From Curtobacterium sp. S6 (GTDB lineage Bacteria > Actinomycetota > Actinomycetes > Actinomycetales > Micrococcaceae), in assembly GCF_000710345.2 (NCBI RefSeq), contig NZ_KL537415.1:40433-104432 (forward strand): a DNA stretch of 64,000 nucleotides, in the 5' to 3' direction. Below are positions 18,381 to 26,343 of the stretch, in pieces; position 1 is the first letter of the stretch, and every line of letters starts with the position of its first letter. Made by a program: the position numbers and the translations under genes. The notes below the pieces were generated by a model that searched no databases, was not told the origin of the DNA, and saw only the letters and a list, made by a program, of their open reading frames with translations.

Positions 18381-18734
18381 ATGCGCCAGTGGCCGCTGCT
18401 CATCGGGGCAATCATTGCCGAAGTCACGGGAACGCTCTCGTTACGCGCGAGCATCGAGGCCCCCGGGTGGGCCCCGCTCGTGATCCTGGCCTACGCGGCA
18501 TCGTTCACCCTGCTGGGTCTCTCCCTGCGTTCCGGGCTGCGGATCGGAACGGTGTACAGCATCTGGGGTGCCGCCGGCGTGGCCTGCGTCGCGATGCTCG
18601 GCACGGCCCTCTTTGGGGAAACGCTGAGCCCGGCCGCGATGATCGGCATCCTCGCGGTGATCGCGGGGGTCGTCCTCGTGGAATCCGGCGCTCACCAAGA
18701 GCCGACCGCCGCCTTCCAGAGGAGAAATCCGTGA
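18381..18734 (+). CDS. SMR family multidrug exporter, subunit 1 of a pair
   Basis: The 117-residue four-helix membrane protein has the essential membrane-embedded E14 (IIAEVTGTLSLRAS) and the third-helix motif VYSIWGAAGVA. ATG 18381 with AGGGGG upstream places Glu at position 14 exactly as in EmrE; the longer in-frame N terminus is rejected. Its stop overlaps the GTG of the second subunit. Paired SMR proteins work as heterodimers that exchange protons for cationic compounds. Confidence 0.88.
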   Translation: MRQWPLLIGAIIAEVTGTLSLRASIEAPGWAPLVILAYAASFTLLGLSLRSGLRIGTVYSIWGAAGVACVAMLGTALFGETLSPAAMIGILAVIAGVVLVESGAHQEPTAAFQRRNP

Positions 18735-19045
18735 GCTGGCTCTGGTTATCCCTGTCCATCCTCTCCGAGGTGACGGCCACCCTGAGCCTGCGGGCGAGCG
18801 ACGGCTTCCGGAAGAAGCTGTGGCTCATCCCGGTCGTCCTCGGGTACACGATCGCCTTCGGTTTTCTCGGGCTGACGCTCAACGCGGGCATGCCGGTGGG
18901 CGTGGCCTACGGGTTATGGACCGCCGTCGGGATCGTGATGGTCGCGCTGATGGCCAGGGCCTTGTGGAAAGAACCGCTGACCCGACGCATGCTCGTGGGC
19001 ATGGGACTCATCATTCTGGGCGTGCTGCTGATCGAGGCGGGCTAG
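18731..19045 (+). CDS. SMR family multidrug exporter, subunit 2 of a pair
   Basis: The 104-residue partner has E13 in LSEVTATLSLRAS, second-helix AFGFLGLTLNAGMPVG, third-helix VAYGLWTAVGIV and fourth-helix MGLIILGVLLIEAG. The GTG start has GGAG eight nt upstream and overlaps the previous stop (GTGA). The two subunits should be inserted in opposite orientations. Location next to the sulfonate operon could mean export of an amine product, which is speculation. Confidence 0.88.
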   Translation: MSWLWLSLSILSEVTATLSLRASDGFRKKLWLIPVVLGYTIAFGFLGLTLNAGMPVGVAYGLWTAVGIVMVALMARALWKEPLTRRMLVGMGLIILGVLLIEAG

Positions 19046-19186
19046 CCGGCTCGGACGCGGAAAGTGCTTTGCTTTCCAATTTATATAAAATTATTCGCCG
19101 TCAAGGCCGCCGGCGCGTCCCGTGAAATGACGTTTCCGTATGCCAGAAGGCTTTTGCCGCGCCCCCGATATGCCATAATTCTCTTC

Positions 19187-19339
19187 ATGCCTCACGACGT
19201 CTCGATTCAGCCGATCACGGAATCGTCCTCCCCCTTGGGATTCATCATTTCCTGCGTCTGCGGATGGTCCAACCGCGTGACATCCCAGAGCAATGCGGCC
19301 CAGGAGAAGACCCAGCACCTCGAGAAGAACCCGGCGTGA
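19187..19339 (+). CDS. Small 50-residue hypothetical protein, possibly leaderless mRNA
   Basis: The reading MPHDVSIQPITE... ends in ...LEKNPA and contains a CVCGW pair of cysteines near residue 24. No family is recognised. CATAAT lies 7 nt before the ATG, which would place transcription start at or next to the start codon, i.e. a leaderless transcript. There is no Shine-Dalgarno. Codon use is high-GC-like. It stands alone between the SMR pair and the acyl-CoA dehydrogenase operon. Confidence 0.5.
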   Translation: MPHDVSIQPITESSSPLGFIISCVCGWSNRVTSQSNAAQEKTQHLEKNPA

Positions 19340-19506
19340 GGGGCCGTTTCCGACACGAGTAATCCGCCTCGTCGCGTCGCTTATTGATCAGCGCGGGGAA
19401 ATCCCCGATGATAGTTTTCGCGTCGGCCCGTCGATATAAGAATTTCAGGTAAGAATAGCGCTATCGGCGGCACCGGCGATATGTCGGTCTCACAAGAATT
19501 GAAGTC

Positions 19507-20550
19507 ATGACGCCATCACCCTTGAACCACGCGCACAGGCTTCCCGCTCGGCTCCGCTCGGAGCTGGCCTCGGCGGCGCCCGACCCTCGCGCCATCCTCC
19601 GGTGGGCACCGGAGGTCGTGGCCGAGCTGAGTCCCGCCGCGGGCACCACGCTGTTATCCCGGTGGGAAGGCCTGGCCGCCCTCGGCTCGCTGGATCTGAC
19701 GGTCGCGCGCACGCTCGAGCCCCACCTGGACGCTCTGACCATCCTCGACGAAGCGGCGGTTCCGGCCGGGCAATTTCCCGACGACGCCACCTGGGGAGTC
19801 TTCGCCGCCGAGGGCCGCGGAACCCGCCTCACCGCGACGCCTGCGCCGGATGGTTCGTGGAGCCTTTCCGGCCGCAAGCCGTGGTGTTCCCTCGCCGGCA
19901 CCCTGTCCCACGCACTGGTCACCGCCTGGACCTCCGAGACGGAACGGCGGCTCTTCGCCGTCGCTCTCCGGGACCCCAGGGTCGGCGTCGAATCGGGGAC
20001 GTGGGTTTCCCGCGGGCTGGACAACGTCGTCTCCTCCGCGACGGACTTCCGCGAGGCGCCCGCGGTTCCCGTGGGCGAGGACGGCTGGTACCTTCGCCGA
20101 CCGGGATTTGCCCTGGGAGGCATCGGCGTCGCGGCCGTGTGGTGGGGCGCGGCGTGTTCGCTGGCGCGTCGGGTGCAGGCCTCCTGCGCCGAACGCACGC
20201 CGGATCAGATAGCCCTGTACCACCTGGGCCGATGCGAGATGCGTCTCCACGCGGCCGGGACGTTGCTCGCCGCGATCGCCCACGACATGGAAGCCACCCC
20301 GCCCCGAGCGGCCTCCGAGGCGTGGCCCACCGCCCTGCGGGTGAGGGGAACCGTCCACGAGGCCTGCGAGTCGGCGCTCGAGGCCGTCGGCAGCGTCCTG
20401 GGGCCGGGGCCCCTGACCCAGGACGAAGAATGCTCCCGCATGGTGGCGGATCTGCGGATCTATGGCCAGCAGCACAAGCCGGAGCGCGACGTCGCGGGCC
20501 TCGGCGAGGCGCTGCTCGACGGCGAGACCGCGTCCTGGAGCGCCTCGTGA
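19507..20550 (+). CDS. Acyl-CoA dehydrogenase-like flavoprotein
   Basis: The 347-residue product matches the ACAD fold at low similarity: a middle beta domain with GSWSLSGRKPWCSLAGTLSHALVTA and a C-terminal helical domain with YHLGRCEMRLHAAGTLL. The last part (MVADLRIYGQQHKPERD) resembles the C-terminal helix of family members. It is short compared with the usual 380, and the catalytic Glu cannot be placed with confidence. It opens a three-gene operon coupled by 4-nt overlaps with a PIG-L/methyltransferase fusion and a GT2. That context suggests modification of an acyl-glycan or secondary metabolite rather than beta-oxidation. Confidence 0.75.
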   Translation: MTPSPLNHAHRLPARLRSELASAAPDPRAILRWAPEVVAELSPAAGTTLLSRWEGLAALGSLDLTVARTLEPHLDALTILDEAAVPAGQFPDDATWGVFAAEGRGTRLTATPAPDGSWSLSGRKPWCSLAGTLSHALVTAWTSETERRLFAVALRDPRVGVESGTWVSRGLDNVVSSATDFREAPAVPVGEDGWYLRRPGFALGGIGVAAVWWGAACSLARRVQASCAERTPDQIALYHLGRCEMRLHAAGTLLAAIAHDMEATPPRAASEAWPTALRVRGTVHEACESALEAVGSVLGPGPLTQDEECSRMVADLRIYGQQHKPERDVAGLGEALLDGETASWSAS

Positions 20551-21911
20551 CGGCCGACCGCGAACCGGCCTTCCGGCACGATGACACCGGAACCGACGAG
20601 GAGGAGTGGTTCCGGACCCCGCTCCTCGATGCGGCCGACGAGCTGCGCCTCGACCCGTTCGACCGGGTCGTCGTCGTGGCCGCGCACCCGGATGACGAAA
20701 CCTTATTCGCGGGAGGCCTGATCGCCTCCGCGGCGGCCCGGGGACGCGCGGTGACCGTCGTCTTGGCCACCGCGGGCGAGGCGTCCCACCCGGACTCTCC
20801 GACGCACGGCCGCGAGGAACTCCGCCGGATCCGCAGCATCGAGTTCCGGGACGCCGTGGGCGCCCTGGCTCCCGGCGCCGAGGTGCACCTGGCCGGGCTC
20901 GACGACGGGCAGATTGCCTCCCGTCTCACGGACCTCGTCGAGGCCGTGGTCGCCGCCCTGGGGCCGGAGGCCGAATCGACCCTGCTGATCTCCCCGTGGG
21001 CCGGGGACCGGCATCCCGACCATGAGGCCGCGGCCGACGCCTGCGCGACCGCCGCGTCGCGGACCGGGGCGACCCACCTCGAGGCGCCCCTGTGGCTGTG
21101 GCACTGGGGGCACCCCTCGGACCTGGAGCCGCTGACCGAGAACCACCGGCTGGTGCGCTTCGCCGTGGACGGCCCCGCCCTTCAGGCCAAACGGTCCGCG
21201 ATGGCGCGCTACCCGTCGCAGACCTCGCCCCTGGGACCGGAACCCGGCAATGAGGCCATCGTGGGTCGCAACGTCACGGTTCACTTCGACCGGGTCACCG
21301 AACACTTCATCCGGCCCCTGCCCCGAGTGGACCGCCCCTTCGAGGGCCTGCACGAGGCCACGCCCGACCCGTGGAACACCCGGAGCGCCTGGTACGAAGA
21401 ACGCAAGCGGGCACTCACCCTCGCCGCTCTCCCCCAGGGCCGTTACGCCGCGGCCCTGGAACTGGGCTGCTCCGTCGGGGCCCTGGCCCACGACCTGGCC
21501 TCGCGGTGCGACGCCGAGACCGCCGTGGACGAGAGCGCCGCGGCCCTCGCGCAGGCCCGGGCCTACTGGGACAGCGATCGCATCGAATGGGTCGAGGCCT
21601 CGTTCCCCGAGGAATGGGACAGCATCGTGGAGGGACGCGTGATCGACCTGGTCGTGATCTCCGAGGTGGGCTATTTTCTGAGCCCGCCCCGCATGGTCGA
21701 GCTGGCCCGGCGCGTATCGGAGCTCGCGCCTCGGGCCGTCCTTGCCTGCCACTGGCGCCACCCGATTCACGGCTGGCCCCTGAACTCCCGGCGGGTCCAC
21801 CGGATCCTCGACGAGCACCTCGGGATGACCGCGGGGACCAGCATCACCGACCCCGACTTCGACCTGCGCGTCTGGACCGATGAGGCGCCCGGGCCAGTGC
21901 ACCGGTCATGA
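20547..21911 (+). CDS. Fusion of a PIG-L family deacetylase and a SAM-dependent methyltransferase
   Basis: The 454-residue protein has an N-terminal PIG-L (LmbE) domain, residues about 40-250, with zinc motif AHPDDE at 46-51 and HPDHE at 156-160. A C-terminal NodS-like class I methyltransferase follows from about 280, with motif I ELGCSVG at 305-311. PIG-L enzymes deacetylate N-acetylglucosamine-type sugars. The second domain could methylate the freed amine. The GTG at 20547 overlaps the upstream stop, and the downstream GT2 ATG overlaps its own stop. The combination is a plausible sugar N-deacetylase/N-methylase, as inference. Confidence 0.88.
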   Translation: MTADREPAFRHDDTGTDEEEWFRTPLLDAADELRLDPFDRVVVVAAHPDDETLFAGGLIASAAARGRAVTVVLATAGEASHPDSPTHGREELRRIRSIEFRDAVGALAPGAEVHLAGLDDGQIASRLTDLVEAVVAALGPEAESTLLISPWAGDRHPDHEAAADACATAASRTGATHLEAPLWLWHWGHPSDLEPLTENHRLVRFAVDGPALQAKRSAMARYPSQTSPLGPEPGNEAIVGRNVTVHFDRVTEHFIRPLPRVDRPFEGLHEATPDPWNTRSAWYEERKRALTLAALPQGRYAAALELGCSVGALAHDLASRCDAETAVDESAAALAQARAYWDSDRIEWVEASFPEEWDSIVEGRVIDLVVISEVGYFLSPPRMVELARRVSELAPRAVLACHWRHPIHGWPLNSRRVHRILDEHLGMTAGTSITDPDFDLRVWTDEAPGPVHRS

Positions 21912-22651
21912 CACGCGCACCCATCGGGGGCATCGGGGTCGTGATCCCGGTTCACAACGAGGAAGACGGCTTGGGCGCTTGCCTGTCCTCCGTGATCGCC
22001 GCGGCCCGGCCGGTCCCGGTCCCGACCCGCGTCGTCGTGGTCCTGGACTCGTGCCACGACGGTTCCGCCCGCGTCGCGAGGCGTTCCGCGAGCGCTTCCG
22101 GCCCCGTCACCGTCGAGATCCTCGAGGGCGCGTACGACGGCGTCGGTTCCGTCCGGGCGGCCGGGGTTCGGCGCGTCCAGAAGATCTTCGCCGGCACCGA
22201 TCCCGCGACCGTGTGGACCGCGCACACGGATGCCGACACCCTCGTGCCGCCGCACTGGCTGCACACCCAACGCGTTCTCGCCGACGACGGCTGGGACGTC
22301 GTCTTGGGGGCCGTGGTTCCCGACGGGGACCCCCTCCACCCGGCCCACCGGCTCTGGAGCAGCAGGCATCCTCCCGAGGAAGGGCACCCGCACGTGCACG
22401 GGGCCAACCTGGGCCTGAGGCTGAATCGTTACCTCGACGTCGGCGGCTTCCGTGCCCTCTCGACCGGCGAAGACGTGGACATCGTCGAGCGCCTGACCGA
22501 GATCACGGCGCGGCGCATCGCCACCTCGCGGCATCGGGTCCTGACCTCCGCCCGGCGCGAGGGACGCGCGCCTTCTGGCTTCGCCGCATATATGCGAGAT
22601 TTGGATGAGGAAGCATCGACCATCCACCCGCACCTCAAACCCGGCGTATAG
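21908..22651 (+). CDS. GT2 family glycosyltransferase
   Basis: The 247-residue GT-A protein has VVIPVHNEEDGLGACL at the N terminus, a nucleotide-sugar region VVVLDSCHDGS, the metal-binding DXD as TDADT and a C-terminal GEDVDIVERL acceptor motif. It is soluble with no membrane segment. It is the last gene of the three-gene operon, and its ATG overlaps the fusion gene stop. Presumably it builds the glycoside that the other two enzymes modify; substrate unknown. Confidence 0.85.
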   Translation: MTRAPIGGIGVVIPVHNEEDGLGACLSSVIAAARPVPVPTRVVVVLDSCHDGSARVARRSASASGPVTVEILEGAYDGVGSVRAAGVRRVQKIFAGTDPATVWTAHTDADTLVPPHWLHTQRVLADDGWDVVLGAVVPDGDPLHPAHRLWSSRHPPEEGHPHVHGANLGLRLNRYLDVGGFRALSTGEDVDIVERLTEITARRIATSRHRVLTSARREGRAPSGFAAYMRDLDEEASTIHPHLKPGV

Positions 22652-22693
22652 TGCGCCGAACCGCATCGTTGAACCACCGAAGACGGAGTACTC

Positions 22694-23785
22694 GTGACAC
22701 TTTCCTCCAGCCCGCCCCGAATCCTCATCGTCACCGATCCGGGCCTGCCGACGCGCCGGCTCGAGCGTAGCCGCGACTCGCTGGAAGCGGCGATCCGCAC
22801 GTCCCTCGGCGAGGAGACCACGGTCGATCACCTCAGCAGGATCGTGCCGGTGACCCCCGAGAATGAGCTCGCGAGCGAGATCGAGCTGCCCGAGGAATCC
22901 CAGGACATCAGCTACGACGCCCGGGTATTCCTCACCGAAATGCCGCTCCATCGGGAAAAACAACCCGTGGTCGCCCAGATGGACTGCAACCGGATGCATC
23001 TTTTCGTCTCGTGCCCCACGATGGGCGTCCTGTACCCCAAGAAGAGGCTCGTGGACGTGATCAGCCGCGGCCTCTCGGCGCTGCTGACGGGGTGGTCGGA
23101 GGACAACGGGGCCACCCAGGGATGGAACCAGTGGCGGAAGCAGGAGAACGGCGACGAGGACGGCATCTATCGCCTCTTCGCGCACACCGTCACCGGCCCG
23201 ACCCGCACCGTCGCGGGCATGGTCATGGCCAACGAACCCTGGAAGACGATCCCCAAGCTTTCGAGCGCGATGAGCGCGGCCGCGGCCGCCGGGGCCTTCG
23301 GCATCTTCTACAGTTCCATCTGGCAGATGGCGGCGACCCTCTCCCCGCTGCGGCTCGCGATCATCACCGTCGTCTCGATCCTGGTCATGACCACCTGGCT
23401 CATCCTGCGCAATCGCCTCTGGGACCGCCCGCTCGACGGCGGGCGGGTGGGACGCGTCGTGGTTCTGTACAACCTCTCCACGATCGCGACGCTGATCATC
23501 TGCATCGCGACGCTCTATGCGTCGCTGTTCGTGCTGATCCTGCTCGGCGGGCTCGTGGTCATCAGCCCGGAGTTCATGAAGCAGACCCTGGGGTCGGAGC
23601 CGGTACTGTCCGATTACCTCGTCATCGCGTGGCTCAGCGCCTCGATGGGGGTCATCGCCGGCGGCCTGGGTTCGGGCTTCGACGCCGAGGCCGATATGCG
23701 GCGCATGACGCACGGCCAGCGGGAGAGGCAGCGGGTGCTGACGAAGGATCGCGACGATTCACGCGACGAGGAATCCTCGCGGTGA
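22694..23785 (+). CDS. Polytopic membrane protein of unknown function
   Basis: The 363-residue product has a soluble N-terminal half (about 1-180), a membrane region with four to five segments (about 188-330) and a highly charged C-terminal tail. I recognise no family. The soluble part contains NRMHLFVSCPTMGVLYPKKRLVDV and GIYRLFAHTVTGPTRT, but no known catalytic motif. GTG start at 22694, 42 bp after the GT2 stop, so it may be co-transcribed with the preceding three-gene operon. A strong terminator follows. Confidence 0.75.
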   Translation: MTLSSSPPRILIVTDPGLPTRRLERSRDSLEAAIRTSLGEETTVDHLSRIVPVTPENELASEIELPEESQDISYDARVFLTEMPLHREKQPVVAQMDCNRMHLFVSCPTMGVLYPKKRLVDVISRGLSALLTGWSEDNGATQGWNQWRKQENGDEDGIYRLFAHTVTGPTRTVAGMVMANEPWKTIPKLSSAMSAAAAAGAFGIFYSSIWQMAATLSPLRLAIITVVSILVMTTWLILRNRLWDRPLDGGRVGRVVVLYNLSTIATLIICIATLYASLFVLILLGGLVVISPEFMKQTLGSEPVLSDYLVIAWLSASMGVIAGGLGSGFDAEADMRRMTHGQRERQRVLTKDRDDSRDEESSR

Positions 23786-23802
23786 GCCTCCGCGGAGACA
23801 CA

Positions 23803-23833
23803 AAACGGGGCGGCCCCAAGGGCCGCCCCGTTT
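23803..23833. terminator. Bidirectional terminator
   Basis: A perfect 14-bp stem (23803-23816 with 23820-23833) with a 3-nt loop. A/T-rich ends flank the GC core, so it can serve both the plus-strand gene ending at 23785 and the minus-strand gene ending at 23872. Confidence 0.88.
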
Positions 23834-23871
23834 CGTTGCGTCACGAGTGATCGTGCACGCGCACCTTGTAC

Positions 23872-24141
23872 TTATGCGCGGTTCTTATTGCGGCCGAAGA
23901 TGAGGCCCCAGATGAACAGCACGATCAACGCTCCGACGAGAGACAAGATCCACGTCGTGAGCGAGAAGAAGCCGTTGCCCTGAACGTGGAACAGGACCTT
24001 GCCAAGCCAGCCGCCCAGCAGGCCTCCGACGATGCCGAGGATCATGGTGACGATGATTCCGCCGCCCTGACGTCCCGGCATGATGAGCTTGGCCAACGCG
24101 CCAACGATAATTCCGATGATGATCCAGCTGATAATACTCAT
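23872..24141 (-). CDS. GlsB/YeaQ/YmgE family stress-associated membrane protein
   Basis: The 89-residue protein has three membrane helices and glycine-rich motifs (IIIGIIVGALAKLIMPG, GIVGGLLGGWLG), typical of the transglycosylase-associated (Tag) family induced by stress. ATG 24141 is chosen over a TTG six nt upstream because AGGGA sits 8 nt before it. Molecular function of the family is unknown. An Asp23/Gls24-type stress module lies 5 kb away. Confidence 0.88.
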   Translation of the reverse strand: MSIISWIIIGIIVGALAKLIMPGRQGGGIIVTMILGIVGGLLGGWLGKVLFHVQGNGFFSLTTWILSLVGALIVLFIWGLIFGRNKNRA

Positions 24142-24241
24142 GATCAATTTCCCTTCATAAGGTGTATACGAATTTCGGGGTGTTGACTCATTGCAAATCT
24201 TACCGCGTAAACACCCTTGAGGTCACACCAAATAGTGGGGT

Positions 24242-25303
24242 TTATGGGATATAGGGGTTTTCTCGGTCACATTCACGGCCGGGACGGTCGGAAAATCCAC
24301 CGGGGCCGTCATATGCTGCTTTGAGAATTTGCAACGATGCCAGGGCCTCTCGCGGATCGATCCAGAATTTCTCGCCGCTGGAGAACCCCGAGTAGAAATC
24401 CCGGATCAGTTCCGTATGGGATGCACCCCAATAGGACTTCGCGCGATCGGACGGCAGCCGCTCCTTGATCACGCGGTCCGGAACCCCTTCCCCAGAGACC
24501 ACCAGCTCGACCCCGCTCCTCAGGTGCCCGCGCTCCATCACGACGTCCATGGTCACCGGCAGATTCGTCGGCGCGGCATTCGTGGCCATGAGTACGCTGC
24601 GCACGCCGGACTCGTGCGTCAGCGTCAGCGCCGCGGTGTCCTCAACCTCGATCACGCCCTGGAGCGCGTCGGTGCCCACCCGACCCCTGACCGAGGCCAC
24701 CGGCCCGAGCATCCACTGCAGGAGATCGATCGTGTGGATCGCCTGGTTGATGAGCAGGCCGCCGCCGCTGCCCGCCCAGGTCCCGCGCCACGGTTTCTCG
24801 GTGTAGTACTCCGGCGGCCGGTGCCACGCGACCGTGGCCACGGCCCCCGTCACGGCGCCGAATTCGCCGGAATCGATGGTCTGCTTCATGACCTGCGCCG
24901 AGCGGTTGTACCGATTCTGAAAGCACACCCCCACGCGCGGCACGCGAGCCGACGGCCCCTCCGCCGCGTTTCGGGCCGCGGCAATGATCCTCCTCGCGCC
25001 CTCGAGCGTCGAGCTCAGCGGCTTCTCGGTCAGCACCTCACACCCGGCCGCGAGCGCCGCGAGGATCACGGGCTCATGCTGGTCGTGGGGCGTGGTCACG
25101 TGCACGACGTCCGGGGCCCAGTCCGCGAGCGCGTCCTCGATGCGCCCCGCGGTCGGCACGCCGAGGTCGCGTTCGGCGGCACGGCGTCGTTCGGGGTCGA
25201 CGTCGCACACGCCCACGAGCCGCGCTTCGTCCATCCGGCGCAGGGCCTCGACGTGCACCGCGCTCACGGACCCGTAGCCGACGATCAGGGATCGAATGCT
25301 CAC
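24242..25303 (-). CDS. Gfo/Idh/MocA family oxidoreductase
   Basis: The 353-residue NAD(P)-dependent dehydrogenase has Rossmann motif LIVGYGSVSAVHVEAL, the TEKPLS signature (residues 91-96), and a C-terminal alpha/beta domain with GGGLLINQAIHTIDLLQW. Substrates of the family are sugars or cyclitols such as inositol. It is the second gene of a two-gene minus-strand operon with an isomerase, coupled by ATGA. It is divergent from a GPH transporter and a second Gfo/Idh enzyme. Confidence 0.88.
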   Translation of the reverse strand: MSIRSLIVGYGSVSAVHVEALRRMDEARLVGVCDVDPERRRAAERDLGVPTAGRIEDALADWAPDVVHVTTPHDQHEPVILAALAAGCEVLTEKPLSSTLEGARRIIAAARNAAEGPSARVPRVGVCFQNRYNRSAQVMKQTIDSGEFGAVTGAVATVAWHRPPEYYTEKPWRGTWAGSGGGLLINQAIHTIDLLQWMLGPVASVRGRVGTDALQGVIEVEDTAALTLTHESGVRSVLMATNAAPTNLPVTMDVVMERGHLRSGVELVVSGEGVPDRVIKERLPSDRAKSYWGASHTELIRDFYSGFSSGEKFWIDPREALASLQILKAAYDGPGGFSDRPGRECDRENPYIP

Positions 25304-26127
25304 CGGTACTGGATCCCCTGCTCGTTCAGGAGTCCCGTGAACGCCGCGTGGGCCTCGGTGAAGAGGTCCGGCCCGGAGAATCCGCCGAGTTCGTGGGTCA
25401 CCGAGAGGTGCGGCTCCAGGGAAAAGAATCCGTCGAAGCCGTCACCGGCCAGGGCGGCCAGGGTTTCCCGCAGCTCCCCGTCGCCGTCGCCGGTCACCAC
25501 AACCTCGCCGTCGGACAGGTGCGCGTCCTTGACCTGGACGTATTCCAGATGGGGCCGGATCTGCTCGTAGCCTTCGCTGAAGGGACGGATGCCGCACTGC
25601 ACGAAATTCGCGGAGTCCCAGGCGGCCTTCAACCGCGGGGAATCCACCGACTCGAAGATGTCCACGCATCGGCGCGGGATATCTCCGTAGATCTTCTTCT
25701 CGTTCTCGTGGAGGAACGTCACCCGCCCTTCCTCGGCGACGTCGGCGAGGGCCCGCATGCGGGTGATGACCTCGTCCCGATGATCATCAGGGTCGTCCCC
25801 GTCCGGCATGAAGAACGAGAAGATGCGCACGTAGGGTGCCCCGAAGACGCGGGCCACCTCGACCGCGTGCTGCGCCCGTTCCAGGTGCGGATCGATGGGG
25901 TCGTGAATGCCGATCTTGCCGATGGGCGATCCGATGCTGGAGACCTTGATCCCGTGACGGTCCATGATCTCGACGGCGCGTTCCAGCTGCTGGTCGTCGA
26001 GGTCGAGGACGTTGGTGTCCCAGGCGCTGCGGAACTCGATGTAGTCGAGCCCCAGCGACCGCGCGTGGGCGCACTGGGTCTCGAGGTCCTGAGAGATCTC
26101 GTCGGAAAATCCGGACAGGGTCCACAT
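25300..26127 (-). CDS. Sugar phosphate isomerase/epimerase (AP-endonuclease-2-like TIM barrel)
   Basis: The 275-residue xylose-isomerase-like TIM barrel has metal ligands in HENEKKIYGD, KAAWDSANFVQCG, YVQVKDAHLSDG and the final FFSLEPH. It resembles IolE/IolH-type and ketose epimerase enzymes. ATG 26127 is used because GAGGAG lies 8 nt upstream; the longer frame is not supported. It pairs with the Gfo/Idh gene, a typical cyclitol or rare-sugar catabolic combination. Confidence 0.85.
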   Translation of the reverse strand: MWTLSGFSDEISQDLETQCAHARSLGLDYIEFRSAWDTNVLDLDDQQLERAVEIMDRHGIKVSSIGSPIGKIGIHDPIDPHLERAQHAVEVARVFGAPYVRIFSFFMPDGDDPDDHRDEVITRMRALADVAEEGRVTFLHENEKKIYGDIPRRCVDIFESVDSPRLKAAWDSANFVQCGIRPFSEGYEQIRPHLEYVQVKDAHLSDGEVVVTGDGDGELRETLAALAGDGFDGFFSLEPHLSVTHELGGFSGPDLFTEAHAAFTGLLNEQGIQYR

Positions 26128-26189
26128 GTTCTTGCTCCTCATACGTCGGGCGTCATCCTGCATCCACCCTGACCCACCCGCGGCGACGC

Positions 26190-26252
26190 GGCAACGGGTT
26201 GCCACATATTGCACAGATCACTTTTTGGGAGGCCCAAGCAACTTGTGGCAAC
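26190..26252. promoter_or_regulatory. Candidate operator region between divergent sugar operons
   Basis: It contains palindrome GGCAACGGGTTGCC (26190-26203), then the inverted pair GTTGCCACA (26198-26206) and TGTGGCAAC (26244-26252), 37 bp apart. The same TTGCCAC word recurs at 34321-34342 before another isomerase gene. The regulator is not encoded in the window. Confidence 0.55.
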
Positions 26253-26343
26253 TACTAGTTCGGCCATCGCGATGCCCTCAGGATGAAGGGAAGCACCGGC
26301 CATTTGTGGCCTGCGACACTTTTTCCGACGAAGGATGACGACG

